A DNA stretch of 64,000 nt from Synechococcus sp. CS-1331. Its GTDB lineage: Bacteria; Cyanobacteriota; Cyanobacteriia; PCC-6307; Cyanobiaceae. Shown one piece after another: positions 25,199 to 34,641 of this stretch. The position numbers and the translations under genes are program-made. The notes under the pieces are model-generated. The model saw nothing but the letters and a program-made list of their open reading frames with translations, was not told the origin of the DNA and did not search any database. Location of the stretch: positions 115,281-179,280 of the forward strand of contig JAHLYQ010000025.1 in assembly GCA_025127975.1 (NCBI GenBank), given 5' to 3'. The stretch's first letter is position 1. Every line of letters begins with the position of its first letter.

Positions 25199-25714
25199 GT
25201 GACGGTTCCTGCCTCTCCCACCCTGCGCTGGGTCAGCGCCGCCCTGCTGTTCGCCGCGGCCGGGCTGTCGATCGTGCTGCCGTTTGTATCTGCCACCTTG
25301 CTGACCATCGCCGTTGGCGCCGTATCGGTGATTGCCGGGGTGTCCCAGCTGCTGCGGCTCACTGGCGAAGCCGACATCAAGGGCAAGATTTTCCGGCTAC
25401 TTTCCGGCTTGCTGTACTTGGCCGGCGGAGTGTGGGTTCTGGCATTTCCGGTCGCCAGCGAGGTGAGCCTCACCCTGTTTGTGGGCTTCCTGCTGGCCTT
25501 TGAAGGGGTGATGGAATTGGCCGCCGCCGCCACCGGCCAGGGGGCCGCCCGTGGCCTGGTGCTGATTGATGGCATTGTCACCGCCGTACTTGGCGGCATG
25601 CTCATCGCAGAGTGGCCCTCCGACAGCATCTGGGCAATCGGCATGCTGTTTGGCATTGGTCTGGCCTTTTCAGCCGTCAACCTGCTCACCGCCCCCAGCC
25701 AGGCGGCCACCTGA
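25199..25714 (+). CDS. HdeD-family (DUF308) membrane protein
   Basis: This 171-residue protein has six short hydrophobic helices arranged as three pairs, with GAVSVIAGVSQLLRL, FVGFLLAFEGVMELAAA and MLFGIGLAFSAVNLL repeats. This is the DUF308/HdeD pattern, known from an acid-resistance membrane protein of enterics; its molecular role is unclear. The start is GTG 25199. The last 45 bases overlap the 3' end of the convergent oxoprolinase gene. Confidence 0.8.
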   Translation: MTVPASPTLRWVSAALLFAAAGLSIVLPFVSATLLTIAVGAVSVIAGVSQLLRLTGEADIKGKIFRLLSGLLYLAGGVWVLAFPVASEVSLTLFVGFLLAFEGVMELAAAATGQGAARGLVLIDGIVTAVLGGMLIAEWPSDSIWAIGMLFGIGLAFSAVNLLTAPSQAAT

Positions 25715-28700
25715 TCCGACCACCCCATAGCCACCCCCGCCAGGGGTTTCGATGCGCAGGGCCTCACCGGGCCGCAGCTCCAGCTCGCAGCAGCCCGGCA
25801 GCGGCCTGATCGAACCATCCGGGCCGATCAGGCTGTTGCGTCCGCAGGCCCCCGCTCCCCCGCCAGCCAAGCCGGCGGGGGCTACTCGCCGGGATCCGGA
25901 AATGAGCGCGGCGGCCATCGGCTCAAGAAAGCGCAGCTGCCTCACCACACCATCGCCGCCACGCAAAGCGCCCGCGCCCCCCGAGCCCGGGCGAATCGCA
26001 AACCGTTCCACCCTGATCGGATAGCGGGTTTCGAGGATCTCCGGATCGGTTAGGCGCGAATTGGTCATGTGGCTCTGCACCGCGGAGGCCCCGGCAAAGG
26101 GCTCACCGCCTGGCCGGCGACCGGCGCCGGTGCCGCCGCAGATCGTTTCGTAGTACTGAAGCTGGGCATTGCCGAAGCTGAGGTTGTTCATCGTGCCCTG
26201 GGCTGCCGCCTGCACCCCAAGGGCCAGGAACAGGGCATTGGTGGCCGCCTGGGAGATTTCCACATTGCCCGCCACCACCGCCGCTGGAGCAAGCGGATGG
26301 AGCAGGGAACCCTCCGGCACCACCAGGTCGATGGGCTCGAAGCAGCCGGCGTTGAGCGGAATCGCCTCCCCAACCAGGCAACGGAAGACATAGAGCACCA
26401 CCGCCTTGGTGACGGCCAAGGGGGCATTGAGATTGCCATCGTGCTGGGGGGAGGTGCCGCTGAAATCGACCCGGGCCCGGCGTGCCGCCACATCGATCTG
26501 CACGGCCACCCGGATCTGGCCGCCATGGTCGAGCTCAACTTGGGCCTCATAGGTATCCGGGGCCTGGCCGCTGCCCAGCCCCGCAATCACCCGGGCCACC
26601 GCCTCTGCCCCATTGGCCAGCACATGGGCCTGATAGGACAGCACTTCCTCCAGGCCATGGCGGCCAATCAGTCGCTGCAGCCCATCGACCCCCAGGCGAT
26701 TGGCTGCAGCCTGGGCCTGGAGATCGGCGAGCAATTGGTCGGGGTTGCGCACCGGATGGCACCCCGCTGCGAAGCGTTGCCGCCAGCTGGCCTCCTCGAA
26801 GCTGCCATCGGTGAGAAACAGGACGTTGTCCAGCAGCAGGCCCTCATCGGCGATGGTGCGGCTGAAGGCCGGCATCGAGCCCGGGGTGATTCCGCCCACA
26901 TCGGCGTGGTGGCCCCGCGAGGCCACAAAGAACAGGGGGTCCCCATCGACAAACACCGGTGTGATCGCCGTGATGTCCGGCAGGTGGGTGCCGCCGTTGT
27001 ATGGGTTGTTGGAGAGCACCACGTCCCCCGGAGCTAGGGGGGGGCGATCGCCGCGGGCGATGGCCTCCAGCAAGCTGGCCACGCTGTCGCCCATCGAGCC
27101 CAGATGGACCGGGATATGGGGGGCATTGGCCACCAGTCGGCCGGCGCCATCAAAGAGGGCGCAGGAGAAATCGAGCCGCTCGCGGATATTCACCGAGCGG
27201 GCGCTCTGCTGCAGCCGCACCCCCATCTGCTCGGCAATGGCGGAGAAGCGGTGGTTGTAGAGCTCCAGCAAGGTGGGGTCTGGCCCTACGGCAGGGCGAG
27301 CGGACGCACCAGGGATGGCCAGGGGGGAAGCCAGCCGCTCCAGCAGCAGGGCCCCGTCAGCTAGCAGCCGCGCCTGCCAACCGGGCTCCAGCACGGTGGT
27401 GGTGGTCAGATCCACCACCAGGGCCGGGCCCTCCAGGTGTTGGCCAGGCTGCAGCTGGAACCTCCGCCAGAGGGGCACCGCCTGCCAGCCGGCCTCCTCC
27501 CCCAGCCAGAGGCGGCTGGTTTGGGCCAAGGGAGGCATGCCGGCAGGCCCATCCGGCCGAGGGGAGCCCATTGGCATGGACCCTGCCGCCGGGGGCACCG
27601 GGGTCGCCGGAGTCAGCTCCACCAGCAGCCGTTCCACGATCAAATCGTCGCCGGGGCGGTAGCCATAGCGCTGCTGGTAGCTCTCAGCAAAGGCCTCCTG
27701 CAGCTCAGCCACCCCAGCCCCTGCGCTGGGCTCCTGCAGCGACCAGCCCACCTCCAGCCCCTGCTCGCTGCCGGCCGCGCGGATCTCCAGCCGCACCCCA
27801 ACCCGGGGCGGCATCGCCGGGGGGCCAAGCCCGGCTAGGGCCCCGGCAACGAGCTCGGCGCCCTGCTGCCGCAACAGGGGCAAGGAGGCGGGCCGCAGGG
27901 GCAAGCGGGGCGAGCACTCCAGCAGCCGGGCCTGCTCGGCCATGCCCAGGCCGTAGGCAGACAGCACCCCGGCCAGGGGGTGGAGCAGCACCCGCTGCAG
28001 GCCCAGCAGCTCGGCCAGGCGGCAGGCGTGCTGACCTCCTGCTCCGCCGAAACTCACCAGCAGGGCCTCGCGCAGGTCGTGGCCGCGCTGAATTGAGATC
28101 CGGCGCAGGGCCTCAGCCATGGTTTCCACCGCGATCTGGAGGGCGCCGGCCGCCACCCGCTCCGGCGTGATGCCTGGGGCCGCCGCCGCCATGGCAGTGG
28201 CCAGCTCGGAGAAGCGCTGCCGCACCGCCTCTCCATCGGCGGGTTGGTCGGCGGTGGGACCAAACACCGCCGGCAGGGCGGCGATCGGCAGCCGGCCCAG
28301 CAGCAAATTGGCATCGGTGATCGTGGCCGGCCCGCCGCGGCGGTAAGCCGCCGGCCCCGGATCTGCCCCGGCTGAGGCCGGCCCCACCTGCAGCCGCTGG
28401 CCATCGAAACGCAAGATTGATCCCCCACCGGCTGCCACCGAGTGAATGGGCAGCATCGGAGCCTGGAGCTGCAGCCCGACGATCTCGGTGCAGGGGCTGC
28501 GCTCCCAGGCCAGATCCCCCCGCCGCCCGTCGAAATGGAAGACATCGGTGGAGGTACCACCCATGTCGAAGCCAACGATGGCCTGGGGCGGCAGGCCCGC
28601 GAGCCCCAGGGCCCGCTGGGCCACGGCCACCGCCCCCACCATGCCGCCGGCCGGCCCCGAGAGGATCGTGTCCTTGGCCAGCAGCTCCTGGGGATCCGCC

Positions 28701-29473
28701 AGGGTTCCGCTGGAACACATCACCCGCAGCCGGGTTGCTGGCCCCAAGGCCAGCTGCACCTGGCGCAAATAGCGCCGCAGCACCGGCGCCACCGCCGCCT
28801 CTACCAGGGCGGTCTGGCCGCGGGGCACCAGCCGGGGTTGACTGCTGAGCCGGTGGGAGAGCACCACCGCGCCAAACCCCAGGGGCGCAAGCCAATCCCC
28901 CAGCCTTTGCTCATGGCTGGGATTGCGGGTGCTGTGCAGCAGGGCAACGGCGCAGCTGCTGAAGCCGTCGGCCTGGGCACGGCGCAGCGACTGGCCCAGT
29001 TGCTCCGTTAGCTGCAGGGGCTCGAGCTCGGCGCCGTCAACCGCCAGGCGCCCCTCCACCTCCAACACCCGCACCCGCAGGGGCTGGGGCCGCTCGATCG
29101 CCAGGGCAAAAAGATCGGGGCGGTGCTGATCGCCGATGCTGAGCAGGTCGGCAAAGCCGCGGTTGATCAGCAGCACCACGCCAGCGCCACGCTGCTCCAG
29201 CAGGGCATTGGTGGCCACGGTGGTGCCCAGGCGCACCTCCTGCACCAGGCCCTCCGGCACGGGCTGGCCCGGCGCCAGGCCCAGCACGGCCCCGATCGCC
29301 TTCACGGCCGGGTCGTCCGGGCAATCGGCCTGCACCGACAGCACCTTGCGCACCACCAGCTCACCGGCGGGGCTGCAGCCCACCACATCGGTGAAGGTGC
29401 CGCCCCGGTCGATCCAGAACCGCCAACCGGGGGTTGGGCAGGCCGGCTGCACTGGCTCAGCGGTAATTCTCAA
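25670..29473 (-). CDS. Fused hydantoinase/5-oxoprolinase (HyuA-HyuB)
   Basis: This 1267-residue protein joins both halves of the hydantoinase/oxoprolinase family. The N-terminal HyuA part has the ATPase-fold motifs WIDRGGTFTDVVG, GTTVATNALLEQRG, DTILSGPAGGMVGA, GFDMGGTSTDV and FGGAGGQHACRLAE. The HyuB part, from about residue 700, has FSCALFDGAGRLVANAPHIP, VVLSNNPYNGGTHLPDIT and GGTGAGRRPGG. The fused form hydrolyses 5-oxoproline to glutamate with ATP in the glutathione cycle; N-methylhydantoinases are close relatives. The annotated start is TTG 29473, inside the YajQ gene; an in-frame GTG at 29452 is an alternative. GC content is very high, like its surroundings. Confidence 0.9.
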   Translation of the reverse strand: MRITAEPVQPACPTPGWRFWIDRGGTFTDVVGCSPAGELVVRKVLSVQADCPDDPAVKAIGAVLGLAPGQPVPEGLVQEVRLGTTVATNALLEQRGAGVVLLINRGFADLLSIGDQHRPDLFALAIERPQPLRVRVLEVEGRLAVDGAELEPLQLTEQLGQSLRRAQADGFSSCAVALLHSTRNPSHEQRLGDWLAPLGFGAVVLSHRLSSQPRLVPRGQTALVEAAVAPVLRRYLRQVQLALGPATRLRVMCSSGTLADPQELLAKDTILSGPAGGMVGAVAVAQRALGLAGLPPQAIVGFDMGGTSTDVFHFDGRRGDLAWERSPCTEIVGLQLQAPMLPIHSVAAGGGSILRFDGQRLQVGPASAGADPGPAAYRRGGPATITDANLLLGRLPIAALPAVFGPTADQPADGEAVRQRFSELATAMAAAAPGITPERVAAGALQIAVETMAEALRRISIQRGHDLREALLVSFGGAGGQHACRLAELLGLQRVLLHPLAGVLSAYGLGMAEQARLLECSPRLPLRPASLPLLRQQGAELVAGALAGLGPPAMPPRVGVRLEIRAAGSEQGLEVGWSLQEPSAGAGVAELQEAFAESYQQRYGYRPGDDLIVERLLVELTPATPVPPAAGSMPMGSPRPDGPAGMPPLAQTSRLWLGEEAGWQAVPLWRRFQLQPGQHLEGPALVVDLTTTTVLEPGWQARLLADGALLLERLASPLAIPGASARPAVGPDPTLLELYNHRFSAIAEQMGVRLQQSARSVNIRERLDFSCALFDGAGRLVANAPHIPVHLGSMGDSVASLLEAIARGDRPPLAPGDVVLSNNPYNGGTHLPDITAITPVFVDGDPLFFVASRGHHADVGGITPGSMPAFSRTIADEGLLLDNVLFLTDGSFEEASWRQRFAAGCHPVRNPDQLLADLQAQAAANRLGVDGLQRLIGRHGLEEVLSYQAHVLANGAEAVARVIAGLGSGQAPDTYEAQVELDHGGQIRVAVQIDVAARRARVDFSGTSPQHDGNLNAPLAVTKAVVLYVFRCLVGEAIPLNAGCFEPIDLVVPEGSLLHPLAPAAVVAGNVEISQAATNALFLALGVQAAAQGTMNNLSFGNAQLQYYETICGGTGAGRRPGGEPFAGASAVQSHMTNSRLTDPEILETRYPIRVERFAIRPGSGGAGALRGGDGVVRQLRFLEPMAAALISGSRRVAPAGLAGGGAGACGRNSLIGPDGSIRPLPGCCELELRPGEALRIETPGGGGYGVVGSGGRLAGGGEQVDG

Positions 29474-29948
29474 ACTGGAGCGGCACCTCCACGTCCTGGG
29501 CCTTGAGCAGGTTGATGGCCTGCTGCAGGTCGTCCTTGTTCTTGCCGGTGATCCGCAGGCTGTCGCCCTGGATCGAGACGGTGACCTTCTTGAGCTCGTC
29601 CCGCACGGTTTTGCTTAGCTGCTTGGCCAGCTCCGAGCTGAGCCCCTTGCGCAGTTTCACCACCTGCTTGACCCGATTGCCGCCCACGGGCTCGGGGGTC
29701 TGGAAGTCGAAGATCTTCAGCGAGAGATTGCGCTTGGTGGCCTTCTGGCGCAGCACATCCTCCACGGCCTGGAGGGTCATGTCGCTGGCGGTGGTGATCG
29801 TGAGGCTGGTTTCCTCCACGTCTATCTCGGTGGCCGAATCCTTGAGGTCGTAGCGGGTGCCGACGTCGCGGCGCACCTGGTCAATCGTGTTGACGAGCTC
29901 CTGGCGATCAAAATCACTCACCACATCGAAGGAATAGGTGTCGGCCAT
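29457..29948 (-). CDS. YajQ-family nucleotide-binding protein
   Basis: The 163-residue product is a full YajQ: start YSFDVVSDFDRQELVNTIDQ, middle RYDLKDSATEIDVEE, end RITGKNKDDLQQAINLL. YajQ proteins are two-domain RNA/nucleotide-binding proteins, and a Xanthomonas member senses cyclic di-GMP; the role in cyanobacteria is unclear. The start is ATG 29948, where the family sequence begins. A longer upstream open frame is not supported. The 3' end overlaps the oxoprolinase start by up to 17 bases. Confidence 0.92.
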   Translation of the reverse strand: MADTYSFDVVSDFDRQELVNTIDQVRRDVGTRYDLKDSATEIDVEETSLTITTASDMTLQAVEDVLRQKATKRNLSLKIFDFQTPEPVGGNRVKQVVKLRKGLSSELAKQLSKTVRDELKKVTVSIQGDSLRITGKNKDDLQQAINLLKAQDVEVPLQFENYR

Positions 29949-30033
29949 GGGGCTGGTTCGGCTGGACGAAGACGTCTGCGGATCGTAGATGCGGCCTGCC
30001 AACCTGGACCCACAGTCCGCTCCGCCTGCCGCC

Positions 30034-30453
30034 ATGACCGCCAACCTCGCTCCCTTTGCCTGGTCGTTGTTGCTGGCCGCCGGTGTGGTGGTGTTCAGCA
30101 CGGTGCCCCTGGGGGCCGCCCGCTCCCAGGCCAATTTCCAGATGGACGATCTGGCGGCACCGCGGGCGATGTTCGAGCGGCTGCCGGCCTGGGGCAAGCG
30201 GGCCGCCTGGGCCCATCAGAACTGCTTTGAGGCCCTCACCCTGCATGCCCCCGCCTGCCTGCTGTGTCTGCTAGCCGGCGTCAGCAGCCCGGCGGCCCTG
30301 ATCGCCGCCTGGCTACACCCCGCCCTGCGACTGGCCTACATCGGTGTCTACGTGGGCAACGTGCCTGCCGTCCGCGGCTTGTGCTGGGCCGGTGGCCTGG
30401 TGTGCACCGGGGTGCTCTACGCCGAAGGCCTGAAGGCTGTAATTGCTGGCTGA
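30034..30453 (+). CDS. MAPEG-family membrane protein
   Basis: This 139-residue protein has four hydrophobic helices and the MAPEG pattern: RAAWAHQNCFEALTLHAPA on the first cytoplasmic loop, then ALRLAYIGVYVGNVPAVRGLCW. The family includes glutathione S-transferases and eicosanoid-pathway enzymes in eukaryotes; bacterial members are mostly uncharacterised. I use ATG 30034, since the upstream in-frame ATG at 29989 lies in the divergent promoter area with yajQ. Confidence 0.82.
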   Translation: MTANLAPFAWSLLLAAGVVVFSTVPLGAARSQANFQMDDLAAPRAMFERLPAWGKRAAWAHQNCFEALTLHAPACLLCLLAGVSSPAALIAAWLHPALRLAYIGVYVGNVPAVRGLCWAGGLVCTGVLYAEGLKAVIAG

Positions 30454-30475
30454 GCTGGGCTGGCTGAGCTGGGCT
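30448..30475. repeat. 14-bp tandem duplication across MAPEG stop codon
   Basis: GGCTGAGCTGGGCT occurs twice in perfect tandem. The first copy carries the last bases and the stop codon of the MAPEG gene. Confidence 0.85.
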
Positions 30476-30481
30476 GGGTCG

Positions 30482-30994
30482 CTAGTCGAAGAACATGACG
30501 CTCACCACCTTGCCCATGTCTTCAGCCACACGGCAGCTGGCCAGGAGGGTCTCGCTGTCGTGGAAGGCGTAGCAGATCAGCTGGTCACAGCGAGTGATGA
30601 TCTCGTGATTGCAGAGGCTGCTGGCCATCGGCAGGGGCAGTTCGTCGTGCTCGGGCTTCTCCACCAGGTGCAGCACCTGCTCCAGCTGCTCCCGGGATTC
30701 GCCTGGCTGGCGATCCAGGCTCTGGGGCAGCAGCACGGTGAGCCGGGCCGGATCAATCTCCAGCACGCTGCGAATCACGGCCGCATTCACCCCCTGGGAG
30801 CCGGAGGTGATCAGGTTGTGCCCCTCCTGGGCCAGGGAGCGGGCCACCAGCTCCACCAGATGGATCGAAACCACAGGCACGTGGCGACTGCCCAGGATGG
30901 CAATCCGGCGTTTGCCCCGGTCCTGGAGCATGGCCAGTTCCTGGGCAAGGGTGTCGATCCGGCCCAATGCCGGAAGATCAAGGGACCGGGTCAC
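30482..30994 (-). CDS. DprA-like Rossmann protein (DNA recombination-mediator type)
   Basis: This 170-residue protein has a Rossmann-like fold with RRIAILGSRHVPVV at the first strand, ITSGSQGVNAAVI at the second and LTVLLPQSL later. These are the positions of the DprA/Smf and LOG-type nucleotide-binding loops. Cyanobacterial genes of this type are commonly named DNA recombination-mediator protein A. The short length means it lacks DprA's accessory domains. The start is a GTG at 30994. Function is not established. Confidence 0.7.
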   Translation of the reverse strand: MTRSLDLPALGRIDTLAQELAMLQDRGKRRIAILGSRHVPVVSIHLVELVARSLAQEGHNLITSGSQGVNAAVIRSVLEIDPARLTVLLPQSLDRQPGESREQLEQVLHLVEKPEHDELPLPMASSLCNHEIITRCDQLICYAFHDSETLLASCRVAEDMGKVVSVMFFD

Positions 30995-31030
30995 CTGTAG
31001 CCCTCTGCCTGCATCCCGAAAATAGCAGCG

Positions 31031-32127
31031 TTATTTAGCCAGCGCGGGCAACTGCAACCTCGTGAACAGCCGCTCAAAATCGCAGTGCTCTGCCACCAAC
31101 CGAAAGGCAAAGCTGGCCTTGACCGCCTCGTGCAGACGCACGTGACCAAAGGCCTGCTCAATCACTTCCACGGTGGTGAGGGTGTCATGTTCCACCTTGA
31201 GCAGGGGCACCTCCAGCTCCTCGGCCCGGTTGATCAGCTGGGGCAGGGGCTCTGCGGCCCCTGTGAGGATCAGACATTGGGTTGATGCCTCCAGGGCAGC
31301 CAGCTGGATATCGGTGCGGTCCGCACCGGTCACAACCGCCATGTTGCGGCGGCGACGGAAAAATTCCATCGCCGAGTTGACATTCATGGCTCCGATTGAG
31401 AGGGTTTCAACCAGCAGGTCGAGCCGCTCGGGACAACAGAGCACCTTGGCCCCGAGTCGCAGAACCAGCTCCTCCACCGTGACACTGCGCAGCAGGGGGC
31501 TCTGGGGCATCACCCCCAGCACCGGCAGTCCCAACCGCTCCAGGGCAGGCACCATGTCGGCGCGCAGGGCCCCAACCAGCTGGGGTTGAACGGCATTGAG
31601 CACCACCCCCGCCAGACGGTCACCCAGCCGGGCCCGAGCCGCCAGCAGGGGATCAACGCTGCTGCTGTCTACCCAGGGATGCACCAGCAGCACCTGGGCC
31701 CCCATCCCCTCAGCCAGCTGGGGCAGGCTGAGGCCGTAGAGCAAGCCCTCATCCATGCTGCCGCCAGCTTCCAGCAGGGTGAGGCCATCGCTAAAGGCTG
31801 CCAGCTGCAAACTCTGTTCGCTGAAACCCGCCCCCGGATCCAGGTTGCCCTGCAACAAACGCTGCTGGGCCTGCTGGGGATCGGCAACCTGGAGGGAGGG
31901 GATCAGCTGGCTGTCAGGCAGCCCCAGGGTGGCCCCCACAAAGCGCACATCCGCATCGAGCAGTGGGGTGCCTACCGGCATCTCGGCGGGGGAATCCAGG
32001 CTGGTGGCCAGGGGCTTGCCGAAGCGAACCTCTACCCCTTGGCGGAGCAGCTGGCGAGCGAGCCCAAGCACCACGGCGGATTTGCCGCTAAGGGTTCACA
32101 GGAACCAACCAGCAAGGTGGGGGCCAT
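31031..32127 (-). pseudogene. Phosphotransacetylase-family (BioD-like plus DRTGG) gene, frameshifted at the P-loop
   Basis: The open frame from 32074 gives 347 residues with the late VVTGADRTDIQLAAL and an N-terminal BioD-like P-loop NTPase region. The true N-terminus lies upstream in another frame: from ATG 32127 it reads MAPTLLVGSCEP, then shifts. One missing T in CCCTT(T)AGC near 32090-32092 explains it; restoring it gives CEPFSGKSAVVLGLARQL, the P-loop of this family. So the gene has lost one base exactly at the nucleotide-binding loop, or the base is a sequencing error. The internal GTG at 32074 would give a protein without a P-loop. Confidence 0.8.
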
Positions 32128-32228
32128 CGGGTCAACCTCGCTGGGGCTCAGCTGGTGGGAATTTAGGCGGTTGTTTCCATACCGACCTGCTCCATGCTGG
32201 CGCGTCAGGGGTCGTTAGCGCCAGGCTC

Positions 32229-32966
32229 ATGTCGAGTTGCCAGGATCAATGCACCGTTGCCGTCACAGGGGCAAGTGGCAGCTTCGGCAGGGCCCTGCTG
32301 CGTCGTTGGCCCCGCCAGGATGTCCACCTGGTGGGGCTCACCAGCAGCCCAGAGCCGCTGGATCTGCGCGATGGAGCCGGAGAGCCGATCCCCCATGAGC
32401 AGGTGGTCTGGCGGATCGGCGAGGAGTGGGCCCTGCGGCCGGTACTGGAACGGGTGGATGTGCTCGTGCTCAACCATGGCATCAACCAACCCCAGGCCCG
32501 CAGCCGCGCAGCCACCGGCCAGGCCCTGGAGGTGAATGCGCTCAGCAGCTGGCGGCTGCTGGAACTGTTTGCCGAGGTCGTGCAGCAACGCGCCGGCGCC
32601 CGCCGCCAGGCAGAGCTTTGGGTCAACACCTCCGAAGCGGAGATCCAGCCGGCCCTGAGCCCGCTCTACGAGCTCAGTAAACGGCTACTGGGAAACCTGG
32701 TGAGCCTGCGGGCCCTAGACCTCGGCGGCAGCCAGGGGCCGCTGCGCATCCGCCGGTTGGTGCTGGGGCCCTTCCGCTCGGCCCTCAACCCGATTGGCTT
32801 GATGGGGGCCGATTTCGTGGCCGGCCAGGTGCTGGCCCAGGCCCGGCTGGGCTTCAACCTGATCATCGTCAGCCCCAACCCCCTCACCTACGTGCTGATG
32901 CCGCTCAGCACCCTGAGCCGCTGGCTCTACTGCCGGCTGCTGACGCGGGCTGCTGACGAGAGCTGA
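32229..32966 (+). CDS. SDR-like NAD(P)-binding protein
   Basis: This 245-residue protein begins with the nucleotide-binding motif VAVTGASGSFGRALLRR, then VLVLNHGINQPQARS at the NNAG position and LSPLYELSKRLLGN at the Y-x-x-x-K position. The last 40 residues are hydrophobic (FNLIIVSPNPLTYVLMPLST), suggesting membrane association. It resembles the dehydrogenase-like half of cyanobacterial sterol-desaturase/SDR proteins. The start is ATG 32229. It is divergent from the frameshifted gene. Confidence 0.75.
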   Translation: MSSCQDQCTVAVTGASGSFGRALLRRWPRQDVHLVGLTSSPEPLDLRDGAGEPIPHEQVVWRIGEEWALRPVLERVDVLVLNHGINQPQARSRAATGQALEVNALSSWRLLELFAEVVQQRAGARRQAELWVNTSEAEIQPALSPLYELSKRLLGNLVSLRALDLGGSQGPLRIRRLVLGPFRSALNPIGLMGADFVAGQVLAQARLGFNLIIVSPNPLTYVLMPLSTLSRWLYCRLLTRAADES

Positions 32967-32999
32967 GGGCTAAGACTGAGGGCCGAGGGCTGAGCTGGC

Positions 33000-33842
33000 C
33001 TAGAAATCCCGGTCGGTGAGAATCTCGCAACCGTCGCTGCCGACGGCGATGGTGTGCTCCCACTGGGCCGACCAACTGCCATCGGCCGTCACCACGGTCC
33101 AGCGGTCCTTAAGGGTGCGGCAGGCCTTGCTGCCGGCATTGAGGATCGGCTCCACCGCCAGGGTCATGCCCGAACGCAACTTCATGTTGGGCAGATCCCG
33201 GGTGCGGAAATTGAACACCGATGGCTCTTCGTGCAGGTTGCGGCCAACCCCATGGCCGGTGTAGTCCTCGACGACGGCGAAGCCGTGGGCTTCGACGTGG
33301 TCTTGAACGGCGCCGGCGATATCCAGCAGGGTGTTGCCCGCCTTGATTTGGGCCAAGCCCCGCATTAGGGATTCCTGGGCCACGCGGCAGAGGGTCTGGG
33401 CTTCCTCACTGGCACCTTGGCCGACGCAGAGGCTCACACAGCTGTCCCCGTGATAGCCGTCGAAGTAGGCCCCCGTATCGATCTTGAGCAGATCGCCGGC
33501 CTGGATCACCCGCTTGCTGCTGGGGATGCCGTGCACCACCTCGTTGTTGATCGAGGCGCAGATGCTGGCAGGGAAGCCGTGGTAGCCCTTAAAGCTGGGA
33601 GTGGCTCCCAGCTCGCGGATGCGCTTTTCGGCATGGGTGTCGAGATCGCCGGTGGTCATGCCAGGGGCCGCCAGCTCCAGGAGCTCACGCAGCACCGTGG
33701 CCACAATCCGGCTGGCCTGGCGCATCGTGGCGATCTCCCGGGCGCTCTTGATCTCCACGCCCCGTCTGCCCTTCTGGATGCGAGGGCCTGTCTCCAGGAC
33801 TGGGGTTTTGGTGGTAGCCAGCAGATCGGCAAACAGATTCAT
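33000..33842 (-). CDS. map: Methionine aminopeptidase, type I
   Basis: This 280-residue enzyme removes N-terminal methionine from nascent proteins. The metal ligands are visible: Asp pair in [16 protein letters not shown], His in [13 protein letters not shown], Glu in AVEPIL and Glu in QWEHTIAV. The N-terminal 30 residues are a short extension before [14 protein letters not shown] prefer ATG 33842 to the GTG at 33869. A duplicated CTGAGGGC tract lies just behind the stop. Confidence 0.93.
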   Translation of the reverse strand: MNLFADLLATTKTPVLETGPRIQKGRRGVEIKSAREIATMRQASRIVATVLRELLELAAPGMTTGDLDTHAEKRIRELGATPSFKGYHGFPASICASINNEVVHGIPSSKRVIQAGDLLKIDTGAYFDGYHGDSCVSLCVGQGASEEAQTLCRVAQESLMRGLAQIKAGNTLLDIAGAVQDHVEAHGFAVVEDYTGHGVGRNLHEEPSVFNFRTRDLPNMKLRSGMTLAVEPILNAGSKACRTLKDRWTVVTADGSWSAQWEHTIAVGSDGCEILTDRDF

Positions 33843-33891
33843 GCTGGGAGCTCGAGCCGCGATGGACACATCTGGAGATCAAGCTACCAAT

Positions 33892-33962
33892 GGCGGGGAG
33901 GCGCTGCGGGCTCCCCGCCGGCCGGTACACTAAGGGATTGGCCAGGCCTAAGCGGAGTTGAG
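33892..33962 (+). promoter_or_regulatory. rplS promoter/leader with hairpin
   Basis: A 9-bp stem GGCGGGGAG / CTCCCCGCC with a 10-base loop lies at about 33892-33919. It is followed by TACACT at about 33927, a possible -10 box roughly 30 bases before the rplS ATG. GGAG just before the ATG can serve as the ribosome site. The hairpin would overlap the -35 region rather than lie in the message. Confidence 0.4.
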
Positions 33963-34439
33963 ATGGCAACGGAGACGACCGACAACCAGAGCGAGATCCA
34001 GACCGAGAACCAGCCGGAAAATCCAGCTGAGATTCCTGAAACCGGTCCAGTGGCGGTGAAAACCAAGGTCACCACTGGCAAACTCAGCGCCCAGGAGCTG
34101 ATTCGAGCCTTCGAGGCCGAACAACTTAAGAGCGAGTTGCCCGAGATTTATGTGGGCGACACCGTGAAGGTGGGCGTGCGGATCCGTGAGGGCAACAAGG
34201 AGCGCGTCCAGCCCTACGAGGGTGTGGTTATTGCCAAGCGCCACGGCGGTCTCAACGAGACCATCACCGTGCGGCGCATCTTTCAGGGCATCGGCGTGGA
34301 GCGGGTCTTCATGCTGCACAGTCCCCAGGTGGCCTCCGTGAAAGTGGAGCGCCGCGGTAAGGTGCGTCGGGCGAAGCTCTTCTATCTGCGTGATCGGGTG
34401 GGTAAAGCCACACGGGTCAAGCAACGCTTCGATCGCTGA
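33963..34439 (+). CDS. rplS: 50S ribosomal protein L19
   Basis: The 158-residue product contains a complete L19 from about residue 42 ([58 protein letters not shown]). L19 sits at the 30S-50S interface. The first 40 residues form an acidic, Glu/Thr/Pro-rich extension that most bacteria lack but cyanobacterial L19 often carries. tRNA-Trp follows 93 bases downstream. Confidence 0.96.
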   Translation: MATETTDNQSEIQTENQPENPAEIPETGPVAVKTKVTTGKLSAQELIRAFEAEQLKSELPEIYVGDTVKVGVRIREGNKERVQPYEGVVIAKRHGGLNETITVRRIFQGIGVERVFMLHSPQVASVKVERRGKVRRAKLFYLRDRVGKATRVKQRFDR

Positions 34440-34532
34440 GGCTGCGGCGGGTCTGCCCATATGTCTGGAGAGTTTCTCCCCAGTCGTATTGGTTCCCACC
34501 CATTGGCCTCATGTTTACGGGGCATCGGCATT

Positions 34533-34605
34533 GCGCCGTTAGTTCAGTTGGTAGAACGCAGGTCTCCAAAACCTGATGTCGGGGGTTCAAGTCCTCCACG
34601 GCGCG
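34533..34605 (+). tRNA. tRNA-Trp (CCA anticodon)
   Basis: A full cloverleaf is visible: acceptor stem GCGCCGT/ACGGCGC, D-arm with GTTCAGTTGGTAGAAC, anticodon stem-loop AGGTCTCCAAAACCT with CCA, and T-arm GGGGGTTCAAGTCCTCC. The discriminator is G. The 3' CCA is not encoded. Confidence 0.95.
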
Positions 34606-34641
34606 TTCGATGCTCCAATCTGCAGTTTCCTGGTTTCGAGC

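Noticed and set aside
27001-28170. 389-residue open frame antisense to the oxoprolinase gene
   Set aside because: It is almost only Pro, Ala, Arg and Gly, typical of a shadow frame in GC-rich DNA.
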